Positions 22,896 through 33,915 of a stretch of DNA of 64,000 bases are shown here, one piece after another. The DNA lies in contig JADLSH010000220.1 in assembly GCA_016169945.1 (NCBI GenBank), forward strand, positions 2,294,001-2,358,000. The letters run 5' to 3'. Position 1 is the stretch's first letter, and the number at the start of each line of letters is the position of its first letter. The DNA is from Trachythela sp. YZ-2020 (lineage: Eukaryota; Cnidaria; Anthozoa; Malacalcyonacea; Clavulariidae). The position numbers and the translations under genes were made by a program. Under the pieces are notes generated by a model. The model saw only the letters and a program-made list of their open reading frames with translations. It had not been told where the DNA came from and searched no databases.

Positions 22896-24000
22896 TTTAA
22901 AAATATACTATCAAAAGCAGTTGAAGTTTTCTGAAAATTTGTGACGTTTTTGTGAAATGTCTAAGGTTAAATTTTACAGCAACCAAAGCTAAAAGAGTAC
23001 GTAATAACATATCTACACAAAGTACAAATATTTATATTACTAATTTTTTATTATATAAACATAAGTGTTATATAGAGTTTTATGCCACTGAGAAAAATCG
23101 TATTTAAACACACGTAAAAAATACGATATTTTTACGTGTGCGAATATCATTTTTGCAAGCCAATCAAAAACCTATTACTATTTGTGTACTATTTACATAT
23201 TTGTTTTTGAGTTTCTATATGAATTGTCGTTTGTTTATAATTTGTTTATAAAATATACAGAATTCGCTCACTCGTGAGCAATATTCTCTTCAACACTCGA
23301 AATAAATTCCATATTTCCGCGCAACCATATAATATTCTCTATATAATTTTGCACGAAAAGTAAAAAATTGTGTGTTGCTATGGTTACAAACTTACAATGA
23401 TTGACTGAATACTTCATGTTACAATAAATTTTGGGAAGAATAACTCCTGAGTTCGAATGGGCGAGGGGATTCTGCATGAGTGTATTTCAACCAAGGAGAG
23501 TTTGAAATTAAATGCTTTTCTTCGCAGGTGGACTACCAGATGGACTGCTGCTACACATGGGAAATGTTGCAGAAAAATCTGAAACATTATCCTCGGATTC
23601 ATTCAGTTGAGGGAATAAAGGACTTTCATCCACAATGCTACAATCTTGGACAAAACTGTTGAGAAAATTGTGGAATTTCACTTAGTGTTAATATTTAAAC
23701 ATATTCCCACCCCCTCCCTCCCCCAAATCAATGTTGGGTGACTCATCTACCAAAATATTCAACATTGATAAGAGAGGGGGGGGAGAGCGGGCAAAAAAAA
23801 ACAACTTAAGATATGCAGTATTTTTCATATTTTTCAATTCTTCTCAAGTCTTTTTGTCCAAGATTGTTTGAGAATCGTTTTTATAAAATTATTAAATTTG
23901 GTAATGTATACGGGGTTAAATTATGGTATGGGTAAAGACTAGTGCCCTTTACTGGGAAGATGGTCTTCAAAGGCTTCCAGAGAAAACAAAGGTGTATATT
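22896..24000. other. No gene; dispersed repeat copy 2
   Basis: Bases 23262-23350 are a reverse copy of the dispersed repeat at 7530-7625. At 23108-23145 an inverted pair (cacacgtaaaaaatacg / atttttacgtgtg) forms a hairpin. The rest is AT-rich with short frames and a purine-rich patch at 23775-23810. I recognise no gene. Confidence 0.5.
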
Positions 24001-24009
24001 TAATTTTTT

Positions 24010-24489
24010 GTGAGTGATCTAAAAGAAAAGCCCTCGAAAGTATCCACTGATCTTGGTGTTTCACTTGCTACAATATATAGAATTAAGAAAAGTGGTTTGT
24101 CCTCATTGAAATCCGTCAAAAAGAAAGGCGGTCCTGGGCGACCTCGAAAAATTAGCGTGCGCATGGAGAGACAGATCATTCGCCAAGTGCAGGTTTTGCG
24201 TAAAGATAATCCAAACTTTTGTTCTGGTCGCCTTTTGGAGGCGTGTGGGATACATATAAAGAACGTGAGCAGGCGATTGAATGAACATGGCTATGGGTAT
24301 ATGCAGACGAGAAAAAAGGGAGTTCTTACTGGTAAAGACCTAATAAAGCGATATAAATTTGCAAAAGAAGTAAAAAAACAGACCAACCAATTTGTGGACT
24401 TCGCAAATAAACTTTTATTTAGATGGGGTAGTTTTTATTATAAACGGAATCCAGCAGGTCAAGCTAGAGCACCTCAAGGACGTATATAG
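24010..24489 (+). pseudogene. Tc1/mariner transposase N-terminal fragment
   Basis: The frame encodes the DNA-binding part of a Tc1-like transposase: a first helix-turn-helix (VSTDLGVSLATIYRIKK), a GRPRK AT-hook-like linker (about 24135), a second HTH around ERQIIRQVQVLRK, and the KDLIKRYKFAKEV box that precedes the catalytic domain. No DDE catalytic domain follows. The last 40 residues are unlike the family and end at a stop at 24487. The 5' start is unclear (a GTG at 24010, no upstream ATG in frame). It is a truncated or internally deleted copy. I found no terminal repeats. Confidence 0.8.
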
Positions 24490-25362
24490 AGAACAAAAAA
24501 GGAAGGTAGTACATATATAGATTATGTACATGTAGTACATATATAGATTTACATACATAGTGTAGCACCAACAGATGTATTTTATTCCATATATTTTATT
24601 CTTGAAGTTCCATAAAGTTAGTCAATGTACAGCATTTAACATTAATGGTATCACAACGTTGTATAAAAATGTGTTATTTTCTGCTGGCTGAGGAACGAAA
24701 GACGCAGAAAATGCTTTCCTACACATAGACATAATGTATAGGCAATATTAAATACTTCTGTTTGTCGGTGCTAGTTTTCCCTATGTATTATTTATATTAA
24801 AAGTGTGTACTAATCTCTGGCAAACTGAAGCAAAAAAATCTTCCCCATCAATCTCGTTTGCTATAAAAACGCAAAACCATATCGGTGAAATCGGATGAAT
24901 ATACTATTATAAATTAAATGACACACAACGGTAGTACAAGCTTGCCATGCGTGGTGCAATCATGGCTCGAAGCGCTTAACTGCCAGGCAATGACTTGACC
25001 ATCTGTAAAGCAAGACGAAACGCACAATCCCAATATATAAATATATAGTCTAATACGATCATTTTCTCATTAAAATAGTAAAATCCACGGTCTAAATATT
25101 TCTAAATGAAAGAATAGTTATTAAGAAGACATTCGAGCGCACAGATTGAAGCCGCGATCCCCGCGATATTATGGGCTTCATCACCTTCATGTTTGGTATA
25201 AACTTTGATGTTTTGTGAATTGAATCTAAAATTGAATATTTTGCGAATCGAATCTTTGTATGCGATCTACATGAGTTATATAGTTGGCGGTTATGATCTT
25301 TCAGTCAAATACAAATGGATTGACATGATACGTTTGTTATTCAATCCAGCGCAAAAAATTGA
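24490..25362. other. No gene recognised
   Basis: AT-rich. A direct repeat of gtacatatatagatt occurs twice at 24510-24550. Nothing coding is recognisable. Confidence 0.45.
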
Positions 25363-25403
25363 CTATTCCAACAAAGCTGACGAAGTACTACCACAAAATC
25401 GCC

Positions 25404-25638
25404 TATCGCCTAAACGTCTTCCAGTCTCTCCGATGTAGATCAAGCCACATTTGCTGCAAGAGATGCAGTAAACAAGGTTGGAGGAGATGCACGTGAAACT
25501 GTGCCTGATGACACACTGAGATTTTGGAACCGAAATACAGGTGGCGAGGTTTAAATGCTTACAATTGTAGCACTTAGCACGACCACAGGAAACAGTGCCA
25601 GCTGGTAACACAGAGTCCTGTCGCAGTGACCTGTGCAC
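25404..25638 (-). pseudogene. PLE GIY-YIG endonuclease, truncated
   Basis: The frame has a Cys-rich stretch (CGRAKCYNC) followed by YCISCSKCGLIYIGETGRR, the CxxC and GIY-YIG-type core of PLE endonucleases. The rest of the domain (present at 27819-28000 in copy 2) is missing because the copy ends at about 25404. Confidence 0.85.
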
Positions 25639-25856
25639 TAGGGTTTCACGGATGTTTTTACTGTGTCGAAAAGAGACTAGTGGGATCTCGGAGAAAATGG
25701 AAGACGTTGCAGGGTCATTTTTAAGTAGATTAAAATTCCGGCAAATGATGTCCCTTACTTTAAAATTGAAGGGATGATTTGATTAGAAATTGCAACCGAA
25801 GGTTCTCTTAAGGTGTCTGAACGGGGTATAAGGGAGGCCTTGTTAAGGGCAGTATC

Positions 25857-26383
25857 CAGGGGCGCCGGAAGGTAGCCGAAGCGGCGGGGGCAGCCCTATG
25901 AAAAGGGCACGAGCGCCGAAGGCGCTAGAAATTTGTAGGGGTACGGGGGCATCCTCCCCCGGAAAATGTTTAAATCTACACTCTCTGAAATGCCATTTCC
26001 TGCATTTTGAGTGGAGATTTTACATAATTTTGAATATTATAAAACGATAACACACAGGAATTAGATAAGGGAAGTGCGTTATTGCGGAGCTTAACTGCGC
26101 TAATCGACCACGGAAAACTAGTCGTGTGAGGAAACCAGAAAAATCTAGATAACTTATCAAGAAGATAACTAGTCAATTAACGTAATCTAGTTAAACTGCA
26201 CGGTCATATATAATCCTTATTAACCTATGAGGGCTAGTCCAGTCACAATAATAATAATAATTTATTCATTACAATGCACTTTATTGTTAAGAAAAAGGGC
26301 AACCGGTTGCCCCCGCGCGCCCCCGTACTATAAGGGCAGCGGGGGCAGCTGCCCTCGCTGCCCCCGTGGCTCCGGCGCCCCTG
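25857..26383. mobile_element. hAT-type non-autonomous element inside the PLE
   Basis: Ends CAGGGGCGCCGGA and TCCGGCGCCCCTG. The flanks gcagtatc (25849-25856) and gccgtatc (26384-26391) match at 7 of 8 positions, as a hAT 8-bp duplication. The interior is GC-rich at both ends and has no transposase. Confidence 0.85.
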
Positions 26384-26431
26384 GCCGTATCTAAAGGGTG
26401 GGAAGGATAACCACGTTCACAAAAAAGCTTC

Positions 26432-27247
26432 TCATTTCTGAACATTTGGCATCGAAGTCGTCGTCTCCACTGCAGAGGCGGAGTAAGAGATAGCAGTTTT
26501 AGTGTGGTTAGGATGAGAGGATGAGAAGAGAAGATAGCTGTGGGAGTCAGTAGGCTTGTAAAAGACAGATGTGCCCAGCCTATTACCATTGATAGAAATG
26601 AGAATGTCTAGGAATGATATACTGGTCTCACTGATCTCCCATGTGAACTGAAGTGCTGGATGGAAATCATTAACAAAGTTAATGAAGCAATTCAGATCAG
26701 CACGCGAGCATGATGCAGTGCCTAAGCAATCATCAATGAACCGGCGATACAAGTCAGGTGAGGGACCAGTGTATTGTTCGAAGATTTGTTTTTCCACATA
26801 ACCAACAAACAAATTGGCATAGTTGGGTCCCATTTTGGTACCCATGGCCACACCACTTATTTGTTGGTAATGCTCACCATCAAACGAGAAATTGTTCAAG
26901 GTGAGCACTAACTCTGCCAAGCGTACCAAGGTGGTGGTAGATGGATCCTGAATTACCCTTTGGTCTAAAAAGTATTTTAGTGCTTGAAGGCCGTCTTGAC
27001 GGGGGATGACAGTGTAAAGTGATTTGACATCCATGGTGAAAATGAATTTGTGTTGACCCTGAAAATTGATGTTGTCAAGAATTTTCAGGGCATGCTTGGT
27101 GTCCTTGATATAAGAAGGCAAGTTCTTAATCAAGGGCGCCATGATGTAATCGAGGTAACTAGAGAGGAGTTCAGTGGTGCAACCACAAGCTGACACGATT
27201 GGTCTGCCCGGGTTGTCGGGTTTATGAATTTTGGGTAGGAAATACAT
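26432..27247 (-). CDS. Penelope-like reverse transcriptase fragment
   Basis: The protein starts at YFLPKIHKP and has IVSACGCTTELLS, FTMDVKSLYTVIP (motif A), GVAMGTKMGPNYANLFVG (motif B) and YRRFIDDCLG (motif C with the catalytic Asp pair). These are hallmarks of PLE reverse transcriptases, which are related to telomerase RT and not to LINE RTs. The frame then shifts near the start of the connector, where FFCERGYPSH-like sequence is found in another frame. No ATG is needed at 27247: the coding sequence is continuous with the upstream part apart from the frameshift and stop. The copy is not expected to be active. Confidence 0.88.
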   Translation of the reverse strand: MYFLPKIHKPDNPGRPIVSACGCTTELLSSYLDYIMAPLIKNLPSYIKDTKHALKILDNINFQGQHKFIFTMDVKSLYTVIPRQDGLQALKYFLDQRVIQDPSTTTLVRLAELVLTLNNFSFDGEHYQQISGVAMGTKMGPNYANLFVGYVEKQIFEQYTGPSPDLYRRFIDDCLGTASCSRADLNCFINFVNDFHPALQFTWEISETSISFLDILISINGNRLGTSVFYKPTDSHSYLLFSSSHPNHTKTAISYSASAVETTTSMPNVQK

Positions 27248-27741
27248 GACTGGTGTGCTTGGAGTAGTGACTGGGAGATTGCCTGCCGTTGCAGGTAATT
27301 CGCCAGTCGTGATGAGATGGTTGATGGTGGAACGGATTATGGTGTTGTGTTTGGATTACAAATCAGTATCAACCCTGCTATAAAAAGAGGTGTCACCCAG
27401 TTGTCTGTGAGCCTCTTGACGGTACAAGTCGGCCCTCCAGACGACTAGGGCACCCCCTTGTCAGCAGGCTTGATCACAATGTCATTCCGGGTACGCAAAG
27501 ACCTTAGAGCACTAAATTCGGCTAAACTAAGATTAGGGGGCCTTTTAGGCCGGAAACGGGGGAGCTGATCTATGTCATGTCGACATTGTCGAATGAATAG
27601 ATCAAGGGACCCAAATTGGCCTTCCGGAGGAGACCAGGTGGATTTTTTGGGGGTGATGACCTCAAAAACATCCTTAGACTGGATGGAGGTGTTGTTATGA
27701 AAATGTGCCTTAAGTTTTAAACTGTATTTCGGCTCCAAAAT

Positions 27742-28445
27742 CTCAGTTTGTCATCAAGCACAGTTTCACGTGCATCTCCTCCAACCTCGTTTACTGCATC
27801 TCTTGCAGCAAATGTGGCTTGCTCAACATCGGAGAGACTGGAAGACGTTTAGGCGATAGGTTTGCTGAGCACTTGCGTGATGTTAAGAACAATGTGCACA
27901 ACAAACCTGTTGCTAGGCACTTCAACAGTGCTAACCACTCCTTTTCTGATATGAAAATATGCGCCATTCATCCCATTATTGGTGGTAATGATACCCGTCG
28001 GAAGCAAGAAAAGCGTCTCATTTTAAACTTGGCACCATTCAGCCTGATGGTATCAATGAGCGCCTCTCCTTCATCTAGCTCATTCTTTTCTCTTAAATAC
28101 TTCTTATATAGTTTCCTCTATATCCCCTCTTCCCTTCCCTTGTACGACATTTATAGCGCTTTGATAAGTGTAACGCATGTGCGCAGGCCTTCGACCCTAT
28201 AATCGGGCCGAAGCCTGCACGCAGTCTATATCTTTACATATTAATTCTATTTTTATTATGATTGTTATGACTACTTTATTTTCATTGGTTAATATTTTGT
28301 TCACGTGACAGCTTTTATAGCGTTGCTATAAAAGCTGATGTAATGTGTTTATCTGTCTACTAATTTCTCCTGACGAAGGGCTTTAGCTCGAAACGTCGAG
28401 ATTTTGTTTATATCTTTTAGGTACACGCGAAGCAACCCTCAATTT
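27742..28445 (+). mobile_element. Penelope-like element, copy 2 (plus strand, 3' part only)
   Basis: Bases 27747-27850 are the reverse complement of 25430-25530, so the same GIY-YIG region is present in opposite orientation. The frame 27819-28202 continues through GETGRRLGDRFAEHLRD and VARHFNS to the domain end. A terminal region with a hairpin (agcttttatagc at 28309 and gctataaaagct) and the hammerhead-like motif at 28370-28397 follows. Copies 1 and 2 meet head to head at about 27741, a layout often seen in PLEs, which insert as partial inverted or tandem copies. Confidence 0.85.
28370..28397 (+). ncRNA. Hammerhead-ribozyme-like motif of a PLE terminal repeat
   Basis: The sequence has CTGACGA, a stem II (GGGC-loop-GCTC with one G-T pair), GAAAC, then GTC with no loop between. 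Hammerhead motifs occur in the terminal repeats of Penelope-like elements. With stem III reduced to the self-complementary ACGT, the fold would need two molecules paired through it. The sequence matches; cleavage is not shown. Confidence 0.55.
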
Positions 28446-28755
28446 GTTCTATATGTCCGTGGCCGACGCTGAATTAAAGTCTACGATATACCAAATGAAG
28501 CACATAATGTACTTCTATACTATATATGACGACTAAAGACGGATAAAAGTAGGGGTATCATATTTCCTTGCTTTTGAGAGCTGAATTGTGTCGCTGGCTG
28601 GGAGTCTTACTGGGGCGACGGTGATTCCCTTACGAAAAAATGCTATAGGATCCTATAGGAATTCCTATAGGAAATGGGATTTCCTGTAGGAATTCCTATA
28701 AGATCCTATAGGAATAGAATTCCTATGGGAATTTTCTCTAGGAATTCCTACAGTA

Positions 28756-29200
28756 CAGGGTGTATAAAAAAAACGCAACTATCTAAGATATTCATATTGT
28801 TCTTAAGCACAAAATATTTTAGGCCCCTGGGAAATTAAAATAGCTTCTAATCGCACAAGTCAGCTAAACTAATAATGGTGCAGCTCACAACAGAACAACG
28901 AATTTTCATAGTTTTACAGTACAACCGAAATCAAAACACAACTGAAGTGCAAAACCTTTTTCGAGCAAGATTTCCTGATCGGGCCCCTCCTCACAAAGCG
29001 ACAATCTTGAGGAACGTCAGGAAATATTCGAGTGAAGGAACGAGCCATAATCTCAACAAAGGTAATTCTGGCAGGCGAAGAACAGCACGATCGGAGGAAA
29101 ACAATGCTGCTGAATTCCCAGGAGCCTAAAATCTATTGTGCTTGAAAACAAAGTGAATATTTTAGAATATTAAGTGGTTGCGTTTTTTTTATACACCCTG
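28756..29200. mobile_element. Mariner-type DUF4817 element 1 (non-autonomous)
   Basis: The 445-bp element begins CAGGGTGTATAAAAAAAACG and ends with its complement, flanked by TA on both sides (28754-28755 and 29201-29202). It carries only the N-terminal HTH frame, without a catalytic domain. Confidence 0.9.
28875..29129 (+). CDS. DUF4817 helix-turn-helix fragment
   Basis: The 84-residue frame starts MVQLTTEQRIFIVLQYNRNQ and matches the DUF4817 HTH found at the N-terminus of some mariner-like transposases: a Phe-rich FRARFPDRAPP linker and a GNSGRRRTARS end. The catalytic DDE part is absent, so any product could bind DNA but not transpose. A paralogue (35736-36005), similar over the whole HTH, sits in another element. 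The fact that both short elements keep this frame may mean these fragments are retained or simply reflect how the deletions formed. Confidence 0.8.
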   Translation: MVQLTTEQRIFIVLQYNRNQNTTEVQNLFRARFPDRAPPHKATILRNVRKYSSEGTSHNLNKGNSGRRRTARSEENNAAEFPGA

Positions 29201-29370
29201 TATAGGAGTAGAATTCCTATAGGAATTTTCTATAGGAACTCCTATAGGAAATGGATTTTCTATAGGATCCTACAGGAATATAATTCCTATAGGAATTTTC
29301 TCTAGGAATTCCTACAGTATAGGAGTAGAATTCCTATAGGAATTTTCTATGGGAATTCCTATAGGAAATG

Positions 29371-30284
29371 GATTTTCTCAAAGTGCAGAATGATATTCAA
29401 GAACTCACAGGTAAGATTTATTTTATGTTTAATTTGTTATTTACGTTTTTTAATTGCAAAAATCGTCAGTAATGTTTTGTGTATATTGTCACTGTGAAAT
29501 TTCGTTAAAGAGGCGGTCAAGTCTGTTCTGCGCATAATTTCTGCGCATACTTATGAGGGCCCTCAGAGGTAAACAAAGCCTCAGAGGTAAACAAACCTTG
29601 ATTGACCTTGCGCCGGAGGCATCAATTTCTAACATGGCGGAAGGCAGGAGTGGACTCATCAAGGCAAGTAGAGGAAAGGCAATCACTCGACAAAAATGCA
29701 AGGAAAGTGTACTTAAAAGGTAGATAGGCAAAAAAGGTTTGCATTTACGAGCAATTTTGGAGATGGCGTCAATTAAAAGACGAAATAGAAGCGAAGACGT
29801 TGTAGCGAGTAGGACGTTGCGGTAGTTTTGTAGGACAACTACTACAACTCTAAGAAAGAAACGAGGTACTATAATATAAATCATATTTTGTGAATTTTTA
29901 TGTGAGATGTCATAAATTAAATGGTGATTATAAAAAGAGATGTGGTTTCTTTTAGCGACGTTTGTGTTTAAACCGATGTACGCGACACTCAAGACTGACA
30001 GTCACAAGGGGAAATTTGATTACATCAACATCTCTGTTTGTTTCCTACAACAACAACACATGCTGTTCCTCCGAGTAAGTTTTAATATATGAATAGTTTA
30101 TCTATTTGACACTTGTGATAAGACTAAATATATCTTGATATCACGCTCGTATAAAATCAAAACACATGTCCTTGTTCTGGGTTTAGGTACAATTTGGTTA
30201 TACAATTTTATGGGTCCATTTATACATGAAAAAAGGTTGTCCTGGTAGTAGGCTTACCCCACTAAGGCCTAAGCCCTTCAAAAG
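29371..30284. other. Unassigned; possible small first exon
   Basis: An ATG at 29634 in good context (AACATGGCGG) opens 28 basic codons (MAEGRSGLIKASRGKAIT and on) to a possible donor AAAAG/GTAGAT at 29718. This could be a first coding exon, but I cannot match it and saw no downstream exon. The 167-codon minus-strand frame 29489-29992 overlaps it and has no recognisable domain. Confidence 0.25.
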
Positions 30285-32612
30285 TATTAAGTGTTTTATG
30301 TGAAGTAGAGTCACTCTACTGATATGAATAGAAGCAAGTAGACATGGATTGTGTAAACAAAAACATAGCTTTCCAGCAGGGTTAATACTCTACTTTGATC
30401 ACCTGGGTTAAGTGACATACATTGTAGCTTAGGTGTTCTATTTTGTATTAAATCAACATTATGTACTATAAATGAATTTTCAGTATAGCACACAAACGAA
30501 GCTAGGGTGTGGACTGTGGAGACCTCTGTGGCGTAATTACAACCAAAAGAATACACATACTGTACCTTCTGGAGTTGATTACCAAAATATTTGAGAAGTG
30601 TCTGAGTGTGCCAGGTCCGATCACCCAGGGGTTGGGATTTTATCACATTCCTAGGACTACACTTTGTAATATTATAAAGTAAATATACCTGTCATCTGTG
30701 TCATTTCCACAAATGCATCTGATAAGCATGCTTACGGAAGATTCCGGTTGGCAAGACTGTTTTGAATGAGTTGTTCAAATTTTGTCATTGCCAAGGTTAT
30801 TTGTAATGGTTTTCAAGGGACTCGCCCAGCATTGAAATAAAGCATGTAATAAAACACAAAGAACATTGGGTGTAACCCTTGGAAACCATTGAAAATGACA
30901 TTGGCAGCATCACCTTTTAGAGGAATTAACACATTTGCATGCAACTGTTGTTGCTTTGCATTCCACCAGAGTAGTAATATAGGGGCCGATCAACCCCCTT
31001 TTTCAGGGGGCCACAGGGGGCCACACTAATTAGTATGCAAAGGGGCCGCAAACACTAGCATATTGGGGGCTGCAGGGGGCCGCGAACGCAACTCATCCAT
31101 TAACATAGACATTAATTATATATTGACGTCATAATGATATGCAAGGCGCGTTTGGGCAAAACAGTCATTAAGCTGAGCTCAGCATTTTCGTCACAAAAAG
31201 AGTTAATCCTGACGCTTTTTATCACAATAGCTATACGTTTCTATTATACGGTACTTACACATGCAATAATGGGAAAGCATGTCTCATAATTTGGCAGGTC
31301 AATAAAAATCGTTCGTGTCGGTTTTTGATAACATGTAATTAAATAAATTGCTAATAATATACGCTGCCTACAAAAAATATTTATATGATGCTCCAAAAGC
31401 ATATTAGCAACAGTTTAAAATGCATTGGCAACGCATATCAGATCTGAAAAATCTATTCGAATAGTTTGCAATTTTTATTGTTTAAACCTATTCTGAAATA
31501 TTCTGAATTAACATAAGTTGAAATGACTTAAATAACACATGCTTCTGCATAAAAAATCGAAACCTGCGGTAGTGTTAATATAATTCATACACGTTAATGA
31601 AAACATTTGTTATATTCCTTATATGTCCAAACGATGTTATATTCCTTTGTAAAAATTATTATATATACTGTCTCAATGTTGTCAATTATTTATGACAGAT
31701 ATCGCAAATATAAAATTTCACCTCTTCATTGCAATGATGAATATTATTTCTATTTTTGGTAAAAGAGCATCGTTATCGTATTCGCTCAATGTGGAAATAT
31801 CATGATTTGACTTGCAATATAAAGCTTGAACTTTGGTCTTGACCAATATATTTTAGGACTCCCCTGAAAACCCACATTTTATGTGTGGGGCATCCTACTA
31901 AAATATTGTTTATAAAAATAATAATAATAATCATATTTTCCTGATAGTGTGGAGCATTTCATGGCCTGCTGGAAGCCACTGAAAGTGCATGTAGTATTTG
32001 CCCAATGTCTCTATAAACAAAATAATGCTTAAAAACACCTGTTAGGGGACGAAAAAGTAATATATTTATTGACCTGCAGTTAACGAAAACGTCAGTATTC
32101 TGACATCTGCTGAGTGCTCACAGAGAACAGGTTGTTGTTTCATGCTGCAAAATTAAACTTAAAGGGAATTAAAGAAGACACGAATTTTGGTAAGTATTTT
32201 CGAGTCTTTATATAAATTTTTTTTTAAATGAAGTCTTAAATTGATCACTTGTGGTAAAAGGAGCAAAACGCCACCAGTTGAAAGTCCTACATTTGATAAA
32301 GAGCCGTTTCAGCTGTTCCTCGCTATTGAAATAAAAATAGAGGTTGCGACATTTGCGATAGATATTACCCAGACTTAGAATACAGTCGCGGATTAAGGAA
32401 TGTTTTTGTTAGTTTATAAATTCTTACAAGTGTATAGTTTTGTGCTCAAATTCTGTTAAATTGATAATCTATAAAATTTTCTGCGGCAGCTGGTATTAAC
32501 TATTTACTACTTTTAACTACCGTTTAATTTGTTGTTAAAATGTAGTTAAGTTTAAAACAGGTAATGGTGTTTGTGGATGGAATATGCGAACGAAAATTTA
32601 TATACACTTTTA

Positions 32613-32770
32613 CAGGGCCTTTTTAAAGAAATCGTTAGTGGGGGGGGCCATCATCGAAAGGGGACGTAACAAGTGGGTGGTGTATTACAGGTGTGGGAAG
32701 CTGGAGGGGTCTGGGGGTCCTCCGGTCCCTGCGATTCCGGTGCAGCGCTCTAACCAACTGAGCTACAGAG
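32613..32770. repeat. Truncated hAT MITE fused to a SINE head
   Basis: Bases 32613-32720 match the left part of the MITE at 4494-4872 (cagggccttttta, gggggggccatcatcgaaag). They run straight into a minus-strand tRNA-like SINE segment (32727-32770, ctaaccaactgagctacag). The same fusion is at 43801-43949 in copy B, so it predates the duplication. Confidence 0.75.
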
Positions 32771-32967
32771 TTCAGTTCCTGGGCATTAACCGCAAGTTCG
32801 TGTATATATGATGGGAGGGATGCCAGTATATGGTATATGGGTAAATACTAAGATTTTTCCTGGCATCTAGTTCGATGGGAATAATAGTTGATGGTGTTTG
32901 TGGATGAAATATTCGAACGAAAATTTATATGCATTTTTAGAGCTAATACAACTAGCCAGCTCATTAG

Positions 32968-33915
32968 TCATAAGTCGTAAGTCATGCGTCATGCGTCATG
33001 CGTCATGCGTCATGCGTCATGCGTCATGCGTCATGCGTCATGCGTCATGCGTCATGCCGTCATGCGTCATGCGTCATGCGTCATGCGTCATGCGTCATGC
33101 GTCATGCGTCATGCGTCATGCGTCATGCGTCATGCGTCATGCGTCATGCGTCATGCGTCATGCGTCATGCGTCATGCGTCATGCGTCATGCGTCATGCGT
33201 CATGCGTCATGCGTCATGCGTCATGCGTCATGCGTCATGCGTCATGCGTCATGCGTCATGCGTCATGCGTCATGCGTCATGCGTCATGCGTCATGCGTCA
33301 TGCGTCATGCGTCATGCGTCATGCGTCATAAGTCATAAGTCATAAGTCATAAGTCATAAGTCATACGTCATACGTCATACGTCATACGTCATACGTCATA
33401 CGTCATACGTCATACGTCGCCGCGTCATACGTCGCCGTCATACGTCGCCACGTCATACGTCATACGTCGCCGTCGCCCGTCATACGTCGCCACGTCATAC
33501 GTCATACGTCATACGTCATACGTCATACGTCGCCCGTCGCCACGTCATACGTCGCCATACGTCATACGCCATACGTCATACGCCATACGTCGCCACGTCG
33601 CCGTCGCCATACGTCGCCGTCGCCGTCGCGTCATACGTCGCCACGTCGCCCGTCATACGTCGCCCGTCGCCACGTCGTCATACGTCATACGTCGCCATAC
33701 GTCATACGTCATACGTCGCCACGTCGCCCGTCATACGTCGCCCGTCATACGTCATACGTCGCCACGTCGCCACGTCATACGTCATACGTCATACGTCATG
33801 CCCGTCATTCGTCATACGTCACGTCATACGTCATACGTCATACGTCATACGTCATACGTCATACGTCATACGTCATACGTCGCCGTCATACGTCATATCG
33901 TCTTACATCGCCGTC
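32968..33915. repeat. Heptamer satellite, copy A: gcgtcat and acgtcat variants
   Basis: After two ancestral units (aagtcat, cgtaagt) the array is almost pure (gcgtcat)n to about 33328, then (aagtcat)n briefly, (acgtcat)n, and a scrambled part with cgtcgcc units to about 33910. In copy B the same place is mainly (aagtcat)n. The open frames of up to 146 codons here are by-products of the period. Confidence 0.95.

Larger units (their letters stand above)
25404..27741 (-). mobile_element. Penelope-like element, copy 1 (minus strand, incomplete)
   Basis: In minus order: an N-terminal segment (27738-27445) with PRFRPKRPPNLS and ADKG, a frameshift at about 27448 and a stop near 27357, then the RT (27247-26432), a frameshift near 26420, a hAT-type insertion at 25857-26383, and the GIY-YIG part (25638-25404). 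The copy breaks off right after GETGRRLGDR and continues as unrelated DNA. Confidence 0.9.
28650..29370. repeat. Palindromic minisatellite (tcctatagga)
   Basis: Repeated palindromic words (tcctatagga, ggaattcc) in longer units of about 90-100 bp (aattcctataggaattttct, aggaaatgg). A DUF4817 element sits within it at 28756-29200. The sequence cctacagtataggagtag at 29309 shows what the empty insertion site looks like. Confidence 0.9.

Noticed and set aside
27819..28202. A complete separate GIY-YIG gene
   Set aside because: It begins in mid-domain at the inverted junction and ends in the PLE terminal repeat, so it is only the 3' part of a PLE copy.
29489..29992. 167-codon minus-strand ORF
   Set aside because: No recognisable domain, unusual composition and antisense to a better start context at 29634.
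30311..30646. 111-codon minus-strand ORF conserved in both duplicates (also 41503-41838)
   Set aside because: By my hand comparison, the roughly eight base differences between copies change seven residues and none is silent on its own. This is not the pattern of a protein under selection, and the frame is probably open by chance.
32898..33345. 115-146-codon frames in the heptamer array
   Set aside because: Seven-bp units without stop words give the same 7-residue repeat in all three frames. A by-product of the satellite.
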